Origin: Dyadobacter sp. CY261
GTDB lineage: Bacteria > Bacteroidota > Bacteroidia > Cytophagales > Spirosomataceae
Reading direction: 5' to 3'
DNA length: 64,000 nt
NCBI RefSeq assembly: GCF_021440085.1
Contig: NZ_JAKCPW010000007.1
Span: 434,001 to 498,000 of the forward strand
Shown piece after piece: positions 52,184-60,543 of the stretch. Position numbers and translations under genes: made by a program. The first letter of the stretch is position 1; each line of letters begins with the position of its first letter. The notes beneath the pieces were generated by a model. That model did no database searches. It worked only from the letters and a program-made list of their open reading frames with translations, and had not been told where the DNA came from.

Positions 52184-54421
52184 ATGAAATTACAACCAAT
52201 GGTAGGAAGGCCGGTCAGCAGGCTGGAAGGGAAGTTGAAGGTCACCGGTGCGGCCAGGTATGCAGCTGAATATGATGTTCCTGATCTGCTATACGGCTAT
52301 GTCGTCAATAGCACGATCACGAAGGGAAAGATTACCCGTATCGATGTTAGCGCGGCGAAGGCGTTGAACGGTGTTTTGGAGGTCATTACCCATGAAAATA
52401 GGCCGGACGTGGCATCGGTCGACCTGAAATATACAGATATGGACGCGCCACCCGGAGTCGTTTTCAAACCTTTGCTCGATGCGGAGGTGAAGTACAACGG
52501 ACAGCCGCTCGCGCTGGTGATCGCCGAAGATTTCGAAACCGCACGCTATGCCGCCACGCTGGTTATTATCGAATATCAGGAAGAACCATTTGAAACTTGC
52601 CTTGATCACAATCTCGAGAAGGCCCGCAAACCCGAGAAGGGGCTGGCGACCATGCTAAAACCACCTCCGCCGCCGCCAACAGGCAATTTCGAACAAGCGT
52701 TCAAAGATTCGCCCGTAAAGGTCGATTCTGAATTCCGGCATGGTACGGAACATCATAATCCGATAGAGTTGTTTGCCACTACCACTGTGTATGAGGGCGA
52801 AGGCAAATTGACGATTTATGATAAAACGCAGGGAACGGTCAACAACCAGCTGTTTGTGGCCAATGTCTTTGGCTTGCATTACAAGGATGTAAGGGTGTTG
52901 TCGCCATTTGTTGGCGGGGCATTCGGCGCCGGGTTGAGGCCGCAATATCAGCTTTACCTGTGCGTGATGGCGTCATTGTTTTTGAAGCGGAACGTCAGGG
53001 TAGTGCTCGAACGGAAGCAGATGTACCCATTCCCGCACCGGCCGCAAAGTTATCAGCGGTTGCGGTTCGCAGCGGATGCGAATGGCCGTCTCACCGCATT
53101 GAACCATTTGGCTATTTCAGAAGCTTCCCAGTTTGAGGATTATGTAGAAACCGTGGCTCAGTGGAGCCACAAACTTTACCCGGCGCCCAATACGCTTTTT
53201 GAATATAAACTGGCTTCCCTGGATCTTTTCACACCCTTGGATATGCGTGCGCCCGGCGGCGTGACGGCCCTGCATGCAATTGAATGCACGATGGACGAGC
53301 TGGCCTACGAAGCAAGTATCGACCCGCTCGAATTCCGGTTGCGCAATTATGCTGAGACCGATCCTGTAACAGGCAAGCCATTTACGAGTAAGGCACTCCG
53401 CGAGTGTTATATGCGGGCGGCCAAGCAATTCGGTTGGGAAAAACGCAGTCCTGCGCCTGGCAGCATGACGCGCGGCAACAAGTTTGTGGGCTATGGCATG
53501 GCCACGGGCATTTGGGACGCTTACCAGTTCCCGTCACGTGTGGAAGCGATGATCACCCAGGACGGCAAGCTGGTTTTGAACAATGCCGTCACGGATATCG
53601 GCACAGGGACGTTGACCGTGATGACACAGGTGGCAGCGGATGAGCTAGGCATGCCGATGGAAAATGTCACATTTAACTACGGCGACAGTAAGAAGCCCTT
53701 TTCCATGTTTCAGGGTGGGTCGTCGATGACTGCATCCACCGGTGTCGGTATTGTCGTTGCCGTGAAAGCGTTGAAGAAGAAGCTTTTGAAAAAGGCCAAG
53801 GACATCGACGGCTCGCCGTTCAAAAACGTCAGCGGCGAGGATGTTGCATTCAGGGATGGTAGTATTTTTTTGCGGCGGAGTCCGTCCGTCTCCGTTTCAT
53901 TTCAGGAGATTGTGGCGGCGAATGGCGGGAGGCCTGTGAAAACGACGAATATGGGTGCCCCGCATGTTTTGAAATTGAGAAAATACGCAAAGGCAACGCA
54001 TAGTGCCGCTTTTGTGGAAGTAGAAGTGGATAAAGAACTGAAAATGATCACCGTAACGAGGGCGATCACCGCCGTTGCGGCCGGTACCATCATTAATCCG
54101 AAAACAGCACGCAGCCAGATCACCGGATCGATGGTGTGGGGTATCAGCAAAGCATTGCATGAGGAAACGATCCTGGACGAAAAGCTGGGCAAATACATGA
54201 ACCAGAATCTCGCCGAATACCATATACCGGTACATGCCGATATCAACGAGCTCGACGTGATTTTTGCCGATGAGAGGGACGATCTGATCAATGAATTGGG
54301 TGTTAAAGGGGTAGGGGAGATCGGGCTGGTAGCCATGCCGGCTGCTGTGGCCAACGCAGTATTCCACGCAACCGGCAAGCGTATCCGTGAGTTACCCATT
54401 CATTTTGACAAACTTCTTTGA
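52184..54421 (+). CDS. Molybdenum hydroxylase molybdopterin-binding subunit (PaoC-like)
   Basis: Large catalytic subunit of 745 residues. N-terminal aldehyde oxidase/xanthine dehydrogenase hammerhead domain (RLEGKLKVTGAARYAAEYDV), then the Mo-cofactor-binding region with VLSPFVGGAFGAG and FQGGSSMTASTG. The active-site Glu is E712 in GVKGVGEIGL. Electrons pass to the FAD and Fe-S subunits encoded just upstream. The usual substrates of this branch are aromatic and aliphatic aldehydes; Pao-like enzymes detoxify them. Cofactor-insertion chaperone (PaoD/XdhC-like) is not encoded next to it. The operon ends here, with an 83-bp gap to the next gene. Confidence 0.9.
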   Translation: MKLQPMVGRPVSRLEGKLKVTGAARYAAEYDVPDLLYGYVVNSTITKGKITRIDVSAAKALNGVLEVITHENRPDVASVDLKYTDMDAPPGVVFKPLLDAEVKYNGQPLALVIAEDFETARYAATLVIIEYQEEPFETCLDHNLEKARKPEKGLATMLKPPPPPPTGNFEQAFKDSPVKVDSEFRHGTEHHNPIELFATTTVYEGEGKLTIYDKTQGTVNNQLFVANVFGLHYKDVRVLSPFVGGAFGAGLRPQYQLYLCVMASLFLKRNVRVVLERKQMYPFPHRPQSYQRLRFAADANGRLTALNHLAISEASQFEDYVETVAQWSHKLYPAPNTLFEYKLASLDLFTPLDMRAPGGVTALHAIECTMDELAYEASIDPLEFRLRNYAETDPVTGKPFTSKALRECYMRAAKQFGWEKRSPAPGSMTRGNKFVGYGMATGIWDAYQFPSRVEAMITQDGKLVLNNAVTDIGTGTLTVMTQVAADELGMPMENVTFNYGDSKKPFSMFQGGSSMTASTGVGIVVAVKALKKKLLKKAKDIDGSPFKNVSGEDVAFRDGSIFLRRSPSVSVSFQEIVAANGGRPVKTTNMGAPHVLKLRKYAKATHSAAFVEVEVDKELKMITVTRAITAVAAGTIINPKTARSQITGSMVWGISKALHEETILDEKLGKYMNQNLAEYHIPVHADINELDVIFADERDDLINELGVKGVGEIGLVAMPAAVANAVFHATGKRIRELPIHFDKLL

Positions 54422-54504
54422 GTTGCCCTGTTGCCATCGGTTAATGGTTTCTGATGATGTAAAATGCGTTATCTTGGCATTTCCATCATCAAATCAATCT
54501 ATCC

Positions 54505-57500
54505 TTGGCAGATCGTCGGGTGTTGAAACTGGCTGAAAGCGGTTTTCAAAAGCGCTGGTTTCTGATATTGCTGCTTTATGCCCATGCATTGCTCGGGCAG
54601 CAGGATTCCATTCGCCTGGATTACACCATCACGAAACGGTTACTGTCCGTCGAGAACGGCTTCGCGTCCCATGAGGTATTTTGCGGGGTGCAGGATGCGG
54701 GCGGCTTTCTGTGGTTTGGTACCCGCAATGGGTTGAACCGTTTCGACGGGAGCAAAACCTTGCTTTTTACCCGTCAAAGAAACCGGCTTCAGGAGAACAA
54801 GGTCGTACAACTGGCTGTCGATGATGCCAACCGACTTTTCATTCAATATGGTAGTGTGGGCTTCCAGCTCACCACCATTGGAAAGGTGGATGTGATGGAT
54901 GCTGCCACCCAGGAAGTCAAAACGCTGACAGCCACTTTTCCTGATTTGCCTTTCAAGGAGCGGGACGTCTACTGGATCGCTAATGACGGCACCGATGAAA
55001 CCAGTTTCCTAACGGCTTCGCCTTTCCGGTACTGGCGGTATTCCGCTAAGAAAGGTTTCCGGCTGATATTGGAAATGAACAAATGGGTCAGACAGGATTC
55101 TCTCTTTGATTACCGCACCACAGGGCCAGTTTGCACATTTATTCAGGGGGTCGCCCATTTGAAGCTCATTAATCAGCAAACACAATATATGGTTACGGGC
55201 AAGAGCGTTGTCCCGTTCCGGCAGCATAATGTGCTGCGCTCACTGCCTATTGGCCTCACAGACCGGAAAGAGTTGCTGATCGCCTACAACACAGCGGATA
55301 GCGAGGACACGTTTGTTGTAGAAAAGCTGGCCCAAAATGGTGAGCTGGTTCCGGTTCCGGATCTTGCAAGATATCATTTGGATCGGGTGAAAGGCCGCTA
55401 TTGGTTTCAGATCTGGCCTGCGACAGACGGCAGGGCCGCGGCTTTTTATATTGCCACTGATGCGCTCTATATCTGGAATAAAAATGCATTCCTGCGGGTC
55501 ATAGGGAAATCGGAAATGAGGGGGTTTGAAAATCTGTTTATATACCGGCTTTTCCCGGACAAGCTCGGGAATTTCTGGCTTTGTACGTCGTCGGGCGTCA
55601 TGCAGCTCACCATCAAAAAGAACCGCTTCAAACCTTACTTTTCCACGAGCCAGCAGTCCGACGAGCCCAACGGCCAGGCGCGGGGCATTTATGCCGACAG
55701 TAGCGGTAAGGTCGTCGCGAATATCTGGGCCCACACATTCAGGCAGGAGGGCGGGCTGACGCAGGCTATTAAAAATCCGTATATCAACTACGGCCTGGGA
55801 AGGCACAATGGCAGCATTTATACGGGCGGCGCAGGCCTTGCGCGTTACGACGAGGCCCGGAACAGGATGATTGGCCTGCCTATGCCGCCATCGGAAATAT
55901 GGTCGCTTTACTCATTGAACGACAGTCTTTTATTGCTGGGCAGGATCGACGGGTTTTCAGTTTTCAATTCCATTACCAACCGGATCGACTCGTTGCCGCT
56001 GGAGACGGCTTCTATGCCCGACGCTAAGTTTATCTATCGTTTTTTGCGGGATAAAGCGGGTATGGTGTGGGCAGTGGCTGAAAACGGCTTGTATCAGCTG
56101 ACCGACAGGCCGTCGCCGGGTGGCAGGCTCATGCGGATGGCCCGGTTACAATCGCCTTTCCTGAATGGGCTGAGTTTGCTGGATGCCTGGCAAGGGCCCG
56201 ACGGTACCTGGTGGCTCGCTACCAACGGCGAGGGCCTGTATCGATGGAACCCTCAAACGAATGCTTTCCGGCAGTTCAACATTACGGCCGGGTTTCCGTC
56301 CGATGTACTGTACCGGATCGAGCCCGACGCTTCCGGGAATCTCTGGATCAGCTCGGATTACGGTTTGATCCGTTTCAATCCCAGTAATTTTTCGGTTAGT
56401 ACCTATACCACCACCGACGGTATTTCCCACAACGAATTCAACCGGACATCTTCATTCAAGGCAGATGACGGCAAATTGTATTTTGGGGGATTGAATGGCG
56501 TGATCGGCTTCGATCCGCGCGAGTTCCACACCGATACTGCGGCACTTGAAGTGCCTTTGCAGGTTATTGCATTCAACCAGTTTGTGGGCTCGGCGAATGA
56601 ACTGGTAAATAAAACAGCCGATCTATTGCGAAATTCGGGCATAGTCCTCGAACCCGACGACAAATTCTTTACGCTGGATTTCCAATTACTCGATTTCACC
56701 AAGGAAGAGGGGCACCGGTATGCTTACCAGATAGAAGGGCTGGATAAAGACTGGGTATATATCAATGAAAACTCGGTGCGGATCAGCGGCTTGCCCTACG
56801 GCGATTTTGTGCTGAGGATCAAAGCGCAAAACAGGGAAGGCGCATGGAATAAGCGTGAGCTGAGCATTCCGCTGAGTGTTTTAAAACCGATTTATCTGCA
56901 ATGGTACTTCTTTCTGGCCGTCGGAATATTGCTTGGATCATTGATTTACCTGTTTATCCGGTTCAGGGTCAAGCAACTGGCGTGGGAGAAGAAGCGGCTG
57001 GAAGAAACCGTGAATGAGCGGACTATGCAGTTGAAGCAATCGCTTTCGGAACAGACAGCCTTGCTGCTTGAAAAGGATGTTCTCATGAAAGAGATCCATC
57101 ATCGGGTCAAAAACAACCTCCAGGTAATTTCCGGCCTGCTGGAATTGCAGGGCAAAAGCCTTTCCGACGAGGCCGCGAGGGAGGCATTGCAGGAAGGCCG
57201 CAACCGGGTCAGAAGTATTGCGCTGATCCACCAGAACCTCTACCAGTTCGAAAACCTGAGTAGTATTAATCTGAAACGTTTTGTGAATGACCTGGCGAGG
57301 CAGGTACAAAGCGTATTTCAAAAGGAAAAGAATGTTTCGCTGGCGATAGAAGTGCCTGATTTGCACCTCGATATAGACTCTGCGGTTCCATTGGGGCTTA
57401 TTTTGAACGAATTGTTGTCAAATTCGTTTAAATATGCGTTTTCAAATGTGCCCGAAGGTGAAATAGCAGTGACCATTGAAACGGCTTCGGAAGGGAGGTT

Positions 57501-57693
57501 CAGGCTAATCTATTCCGACAACGGGCCAGGATTGCCGGAGCTGTTCGATCCCGGCAAGGCGAAGACCCTTGGCTTGCAGCTCGTCAATGACCTGAGCCGA
57601 CAGATCGGAGGAACGGTGCATTATGAAACCGTGAATGGCGCGATGTTTACCATCCATTTCACCAATCGGGAAATACGAAAAAACCAGGATTAA
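54505..57693 (+). CDS. Reg_prop/Y_Y_Y sensor histidine kinase (HisKA_2)
   Basis: Membrane sensor of 1062 residues. After a short leader with hydrophobic segment WFLILLLYAHALLGQ, the periplasmic part consists of two-component propeller repeats (for example LWFGTRNGLNRFDG, WWLATNGEGLYRW, LWISSDYGLIRFNP) to about residue 690 and a Y_Y_Y domain (YAYQIEGLDKDWVYI). One TM helix spans about 798-821. A coiled coil and a HisKA_2 domain follow (KEIHHRVKNNLQVISGLLEL, His pair 865-866) and then a HATPase (NELLSNSFKYAF, SDNGPGLP). This is LytS-like in layout but with HisKA_2 rather than His_kinase. Start TTG 54505. The LytTR regulator starts 5 bp after its stop. Confidence 0.9.
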   Translation: MADRRVLKLAESGFQKRWFLILLLYAHALLGQQDSIRLDYTITKRLLSVENGFASHEVFCGVQDAGGFLWFGTRNGLNRFDGSKTLLFTRQRNRLQENKVVQLAVDDANRLFIQYGSVGFQLTTIGKVDVMDAATQEVKTLTATFPDLPFKERDVYWIANDGTDETSFLTASPFRYWRYSAKKGFRLILEMNKWVRQDSLFDYRTTGPVCTFIQGVAHLKLINQQTQYMVTGKSVVPFRQHNVLRSLPIGLTDRKELLIAYNTADSEDTFVVEKLAQNGELVPVPDLARYHLDRVKGRYWFQIWPATDGRAAAFYIATDALYIWNKNAFLRVIGKSEMRGFENLFIYRLFPDKLGNFWLCTSSGVMQLTIKKNRFKPYFSTSQQSDEPNGQARGIYADSSGKVVANIWAHTFRQEGGLTQAIKNPYINYGLGRHNGSIYTGGAGLARYDEARNRMIGLPMPPSEIWSLYSLNDSLLLLGRIDGFSVFNSITNRIDSLPLETASMPDAKFIYRFLRDKAGMVWAVAENGLYQLTDRPSPGGRLMRMARLQSPFLNGLSLLDAWQGPDGTWWLATNGEGLYRWNPQTNAFRQFNITAGFPSDVLYRIEPDASGNLWISSDYGLIRFNPSNFSVSTYTTTDGISHNEFNRTSSFKADDGKLYFGGLNGVIGFDPREFHTDTAALEVPLQVIAFNQFVGSANELVNKTADLLRNSGIVLEPDDKFFTLDFQLLDFTKEEGHRYAYQIEGLDKDWVYINENSVRISGLPYGDFVLRIKAQNREGAWNKRELSIPLSVLKPIYLQWYFFLAVGILLGSLIYLFIRFRVKQLAWEKKRLEETVNERTMQLKQSLSEQTALLLEKDVLMKEIHHRVKNNLQVISGLLELQGKSLSDEAAREALQEGRNRVRSIALIHQNLYQFENLSSINLKRFVNDLARQVQSVFQKEKNVSLAIEVPDLHLDIDSAVPLGLILNELLSNSFKYAFSNVPEGEIAVTIETASEGRFRLIYSDNGPGLPELFDPGKAKTLGLQLVNDLSRQIGGTVHYETVNGAMFTIHFTNREIRKNQD

Positions 57694-57698
57694 CCCTT

Positions 57699-58454
57699 AT
57701 GTCAGATCTGAAAATAGGCGTTGTTGAAGACGAACTCGTCATCGCGCGGACGATACTAAGCACCCTCGATGAGCTCGGCTACACGCATTGCGGGCCGGCG
57801 ATCAACTACACCGAAGCACTCGAAATGCTCGAAAACGACAGGCCCGACCTGCTCCTGCTCGACATTCAGCTTGCCGGCCGCAAGGACGGCTTCGATGTGG
57901 CCGAACAGCTCAACGAAACCTACAAGCTCCCATTCATATTCCTGACAGCCAACAGCGACATCGAAACCATCGACCGCGCCAAGAAGGTAAAGCCGCACGC
58001 CTATATCGTCAAACCGTTTACCAAAGAAGAGCTTTACGCCGCGATAGAGATCGCATTCTATAACTTCACTGCCAGCCAGGCCAGGCACCAAAACCTCACA
58101 AAGCAGGAGAAACCGGCATCCTATCACGCCAAGAACTTCATGTTTGTCAAGGACGGCTATGTTTTCCGGAAAATCTTCTTCGACGAACTCCTTTACCTGG
58201 AAAGTGAAGCGAACTATGTCCTTCTGCACCTGGCTTCCCAAAAGAAAGTAATGGTCCGCTCCACGATCAACGATTTCATGGAGCAGCTAGAACCACAGCG
58301 TTTTTTACGCATCCACCGGCGATTTTCAGTGAACAGCCACTTTATAGATGACATTTTTCCCAGTGAGCTGTCGGTTCATGGTACGAAGTTGCCGATCGGT
58401 AAGTCGTACCGGGAGGAGTTGTTGCGGGCGTTGGGGATTAGGGTGGACGGGTGA
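57699..58454 (+). CDS. LytTR-family response regulator
   Basis: Response regulator of 251 residues. Receiver: EDELVIA pocket, phosphoacceptor D55 in LLLLDIQLAG, Thr/Ala region FLTANSD and Lys in YIVKPFTKEEL. After a linker the C-terminal LytTR DNA-binding domain begins FVKDGYVFRKIFFDEL and has the typical LYLESEANYVLLHL, RFLRIHRRFSVN and PIGKSYREELL. It lies 5 bp after the kinase gene and is its cognate partner. Target promoters are not evident from the window. Immediately behind the stop begins the first heptamer array. Confidence 0.92.
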   Translation: MSDLKIGVVEDELVIARTILSTLDELGYTHCGPAINYTEALEMLENDRPDLLLLDIQLAGRKDGFDVAEQLNETYKLPFIFLTANSDIETIDRAKKVKPHAYIVKPFTKEELYAAIEIAFYNFTASQARHQNLTKQEKPASYHAKNFMFVKDGYVFRKIFFDELLYLESEANYVLLHLASQKKVMVRSTINDFMEQLEPQRFLRIHRRFSVNSHFIDDIFPSELSVHGTKLPIGKSYREELLRALGIRVDG

Positions 58455-58460
58455 TGATTG

Positions 58461-58653
58461 GACCGCCGACCGCCGACCGCCGACGGCCGACGGCCGATCG
58501 CATATGTTCGACAATAAAATTGATTTGAGAGAAAACGGTTGATAACTCATTCCCGGCGGCAGATTATTGATTCGAGAATCGATAGCATTTATCGTTAGCT
58601 ATTGATTAACTATGCTCTATAGTCGGCGGTCAGCGGTCGGCCGTCGGCGGTCC
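58461..58653. repeat. Inverted heptanucleotide arrays, pair 1
   Basis: A left arm at 58461-58500 is built of about five GACCGCC/GACGGCC-type 7-mers. The right arm at 58622-58653 is built of the complementary GGTCGGC/GGTCAGC-type 7-mers. The arms are separated by 121 bases, and the left arm begins 7 bases after the LytTR stop codon. Several 7-mers pair exactly, so RNA or ssDNA could form a long imperfect stem. The right arm ends 12 bases before the four-helix-bundle start codon. Confidence 0.85.
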
Positions 58654-58665
58654 CCACATTCAACT

Positions 58666-59019
58666 ATGTCATACAAATTTGAAAAGCTCGAAATCTGGAA
58701 GCTGGCTATCGTGTTTGCTGATGAAGTTCATTTGTTGACGCTTCGCTTTCCGAAGGATGAAATGTTTTCGTTAACTTCTCAATTTAGAAGAGCGGCTGAT
58801 TCTGTTTCATTGAATATTGCTGAGGGTTCAATAGGGCAGTCAAATGCCGAACAAAAGAAGTTTCTGGGATACTCGATTCGATCGCTGGCTGAATGCGTCA
58901 ACTGCCTTCATTTGTCGCAAAGGAGGAGTTACATCTCATCCGACGAATTTACCAATCTCTACCTTCGTTCCGAAGAGTTGTTTGCAAAGATGAATAGATT
59001 TAAGAGCAGTTTGGGGTGA
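58666..59019 (+). CDS. Four-helix-bundle protein (S23 rRNA-intervening-sequence family)
   Basis: Small helical protein of 117 residues of the S23/four-helix-bundle family (the 23S rRNA intervening-sequence protein; also related to Avd of diversity-generating retroelements). Signature: FEKLEIWKLA near the start, LTSQFRRAADSVSLNIAEGS in the middle and FLGYSIRSLAECVNCLHLSQ. Related proteins bind nucleic acid or partner reverse transcriptases, but for most chromosomal copies no function is known. ATG 58666 gives the family start; the frame extends upstream into the repeat array and is not expected to be used there. It is bracketed by heptamer arrays on both sides and has no 23S rRNA gene nearby. 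Confidence 0.88.
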   Translation: MSYKFEKLEIWKLAIVFADEVHLLTLRFPKDEMFSLTSQFRRAADSVSLNIAEGSIGQSNAEQKKFLGYSIRSLAECVNCLHLSQRRSYISSDEFTNLYLRSEELFAKMNRFKSSLG

Positions 59020-59029
59020 TGTGAGCGAT

Positions 59030-59280
59030 GACGGCCGACGGCTGACGGCTGACGGCCGACCGCTGACCGCTGACAACCGACCGTTGTTGGTCTTCATTGA
59101 TCTCAAACCATGCAGTTTTGAAAAATCGGGTTTGGATATTTGCAGTTTTTTATAAAAAGACCCAGGCACAGCATTGTTCGGTAGTCGGCGGTCGGCGGTC
59201 GGCGGTCAGCGGTCAGCGGTCGGCGGTCGGCGGTCGGCGGTCAGCGGTCGGCCGTCAGCGGTCAGCGGTCATCCGTCATT
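59030..59280. repeat. Inverted heptanucleotide arrays, pair 2
   Basis: Left arm at 59030-59083 contains about seven to eight GACGGCC/GACGGCT/GACCGCT 7-mers; right arm at 59184-59280 contains about fourteen GGTCGGC/GGTCAGC 7-mers, ending in degenerate units (GGTCATC, CGTCATT). The arms are in opposite orientation with about 100 bases between. It starts 11 bases after the four-helix-bundle stop codon. The period is a strict seven bases, so the arrays are never a codon-period repeat. Confidence 0.88.
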
Positions 59281-59415
59281 TCCCAAACCGCCGCCCATTC
59301 ATCCCAAACCTCCTACATTCATCCCTTTTTTTTGCCCATATGCCTGGCAAACGCCATTTTTGGCGGTGTTATGGGTTTGCTTGATCTGGACAAAATCATC
59401 ATAAAACGGACCATT

Positions 59416-59568
59416 ATGGGAATCCGCTGCACGGTGTGCGGGGGGAACCTGGTTGTTACCGACAAGATGTGTCTCGCTGGCCGGATCGCGAAAATCGTTT
59501 CGTTGGGCAAACTCAAACCGGAATGCTACGAATGTGAGATCTGTAAAAAGCGGTATACGCTTCTCTGA
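59416..59568 (+). CDS. Zinc-ribbon microprotein
   Basis: Very small protein of 50 residues starting at ATG 59416 (MGIRCTVCGG). Four cysteines arranged C-x2-C (CTVCGG) and, later, C-x2-C-x2-C (CYECEIC) could hold a zinc ion. Continuation upstream to ATG 59371 or 59332 is possible, but the upstream residues look like translated intergenic sequence. No family assigned. It sits 62 bp before the peroxiredoxin gene on the same strand and might be cotranscribed. Confidence 0.5.
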   Translation: MGIRCTVCGGNLVVTDKMCLAGRIAKIVSLGKLKPECYECEICKKRYTLL

Positions 59569-59630
59569 CAGCTCTTGATGCCTCCATGCACGATCGTAAA
59601 AATGTATAAACCCCTTAATCTCCCAACACA

Positions 59631-60290
59631 ATGAGTTTGAGACTGAACGACCTCGCGCCGGATTTCCAGGCCGACACCACCCAAGGCATCATCAACTTCC
59701 ACGAATGGATCGGCGATGGCTGGGTTATTCTTTTTTCCCATCCTAAGGACTTTACGCCGGTGTGCACAACCGAACTGGGATACATGGCCAGGCTCGCACC
59801 CGAGTTTCAGCAACGTAACTGCAAAGTGATCGGCCTGAGCGTCGACCCGGTGGAAAGCCATTTGAAATGGGAAAAGGACATCGAGGAAACACAGGGGCAT
59901 GCCGTCAACTACCCGATGATCGGCGACCCCGACCTCGCCATCGCCAAGCTCTACGACATGCTTCCGGCCGATGAGCCAGGCACCTCGGAAGGCCGCACCG
60001 CCGCGACTAACCAGACTGTACGTTCGGTCTTCATCGTTGGCCCCGACAAAAAGATCAAGCTGAACCTCACTTACCCGATGACCACGGGCCGCAATTTCCA
60101 CGAAATCCTGCGCGTCCTCGACTCTATGCAGCTCACAGCCCAACACAGAGTGGCAACACCTGTGAACTGGCAGAATGGCGAAGAAGTGATCATCGTTCCC
60201 GCCGTATCCGATGCCGAGGCAAAAGAGAAATACCCGGAAGGCTGGAAAACCGTGAAACCGTACCTGCGGTATGTGGCGCAGCCGATTTGA
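59631..60290 (+). CDS. 1-Cys peroxiredoxin (Prx6/AhpE-like branch)
   Basis: Thioredoxin-fold peroxidase of 219 residues. The peroxidatic Cys is C45 in DFTPVCTTELG; there is no clear resolving Cys in the usual 2-Cys position, and the long C-terminal extension (PAVSDAEAKEKYPEGWKTVK) is typical of the Prx6 subfamily. It reduces hydrogen peroxide and organic hydroperoxides in the cytosol. The ATG at 59631 fits the family start MSLRLNDLAPDF. The stop codon TGA is part of the first unit of the next heptamer array. Confidence 0.92.
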   Translation: MSLRLNDLAPDFQADTTQGIINFHEWIGDGWVILFSHPKDFTPVCTTELGYMARLAPEFQQRNCKVIGLSVDPVESHLKWEKDIEETQGHAVNYPMIGDPDLAIAKLYDMLPADEPGTSEGRTAATNQTVRSVFIVGPDKKIKLNLTYPMTTGRNFHEILRVLDSMQLTAQHRVATPVNWQNGEEVIIVPAVSDAEAKEKYPEGWKTVKPYLRYVAQPI

Positions 60291-60331
60291 CGGCTGACGG
60301 CCGACGGCCGACCGCTGACCGCCGACCGCCG
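60289..60331. repeat. Heptanucleotide array abutting the peroxiredoxin stop codon
   Basis: Six 7-mers of the GACGGCT/GACGGCC/GACCGCT/GACCGCC series run directly from the last two bases of the peroxiredoxin TGA. No full right arm follows; a decayed remnant (GGCGGTCATCCGCC) lies at 60463-60476, beyond a second, unrelated-looking 7-mer palindrome, so the two systems are nested. Confidence 0.85.
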
Positions 60332-60360
60332 GGTGCGGTTTCATGGACGGTATGCTTAAT

Positions 60361-60458
60361 GACCATGGACGATAGACCATAGACCATTAATATACAATGA
60401 CATAGAACACATGGTCTATGGTCTATGGTCTATGGTCTATTTTCCATCGTCCATGGTC
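60361..60458. repeat. Inverted GGTCTAT heptamer palindrome
   Basis: Left arm GACCATGGACGATAGACC continues with ATAGACCAT to 60387; right arm (60411-60458) contains four to five copies of GGTCTAT and ends CCATCGTCCATGGTC. The arms are reverse complements except for extra units in the right arm, with 23 AT-rich bases between. The unit GGTCTAT shares GGTC with the GC-rich GGTCGGC/GGTCAGC arrays, suggesting a common process of duplication. Confidence 0.88.
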
Positions 60459-60543
60459 AAATGGCGGTCATCCGCCGGCTTGGTTTGTAAAAAGAACAAG
60501 TACTTCAATCGGCCTGGTACATTCCTGTTTAAAACCACAACAA

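Noticed and set aside
58461..59280. Heptamer arrays considered as a CRISPR array.
   Set aside because: The unit is 7 bases with no unique spacers, the arms are inverted, and no cas gene is present.
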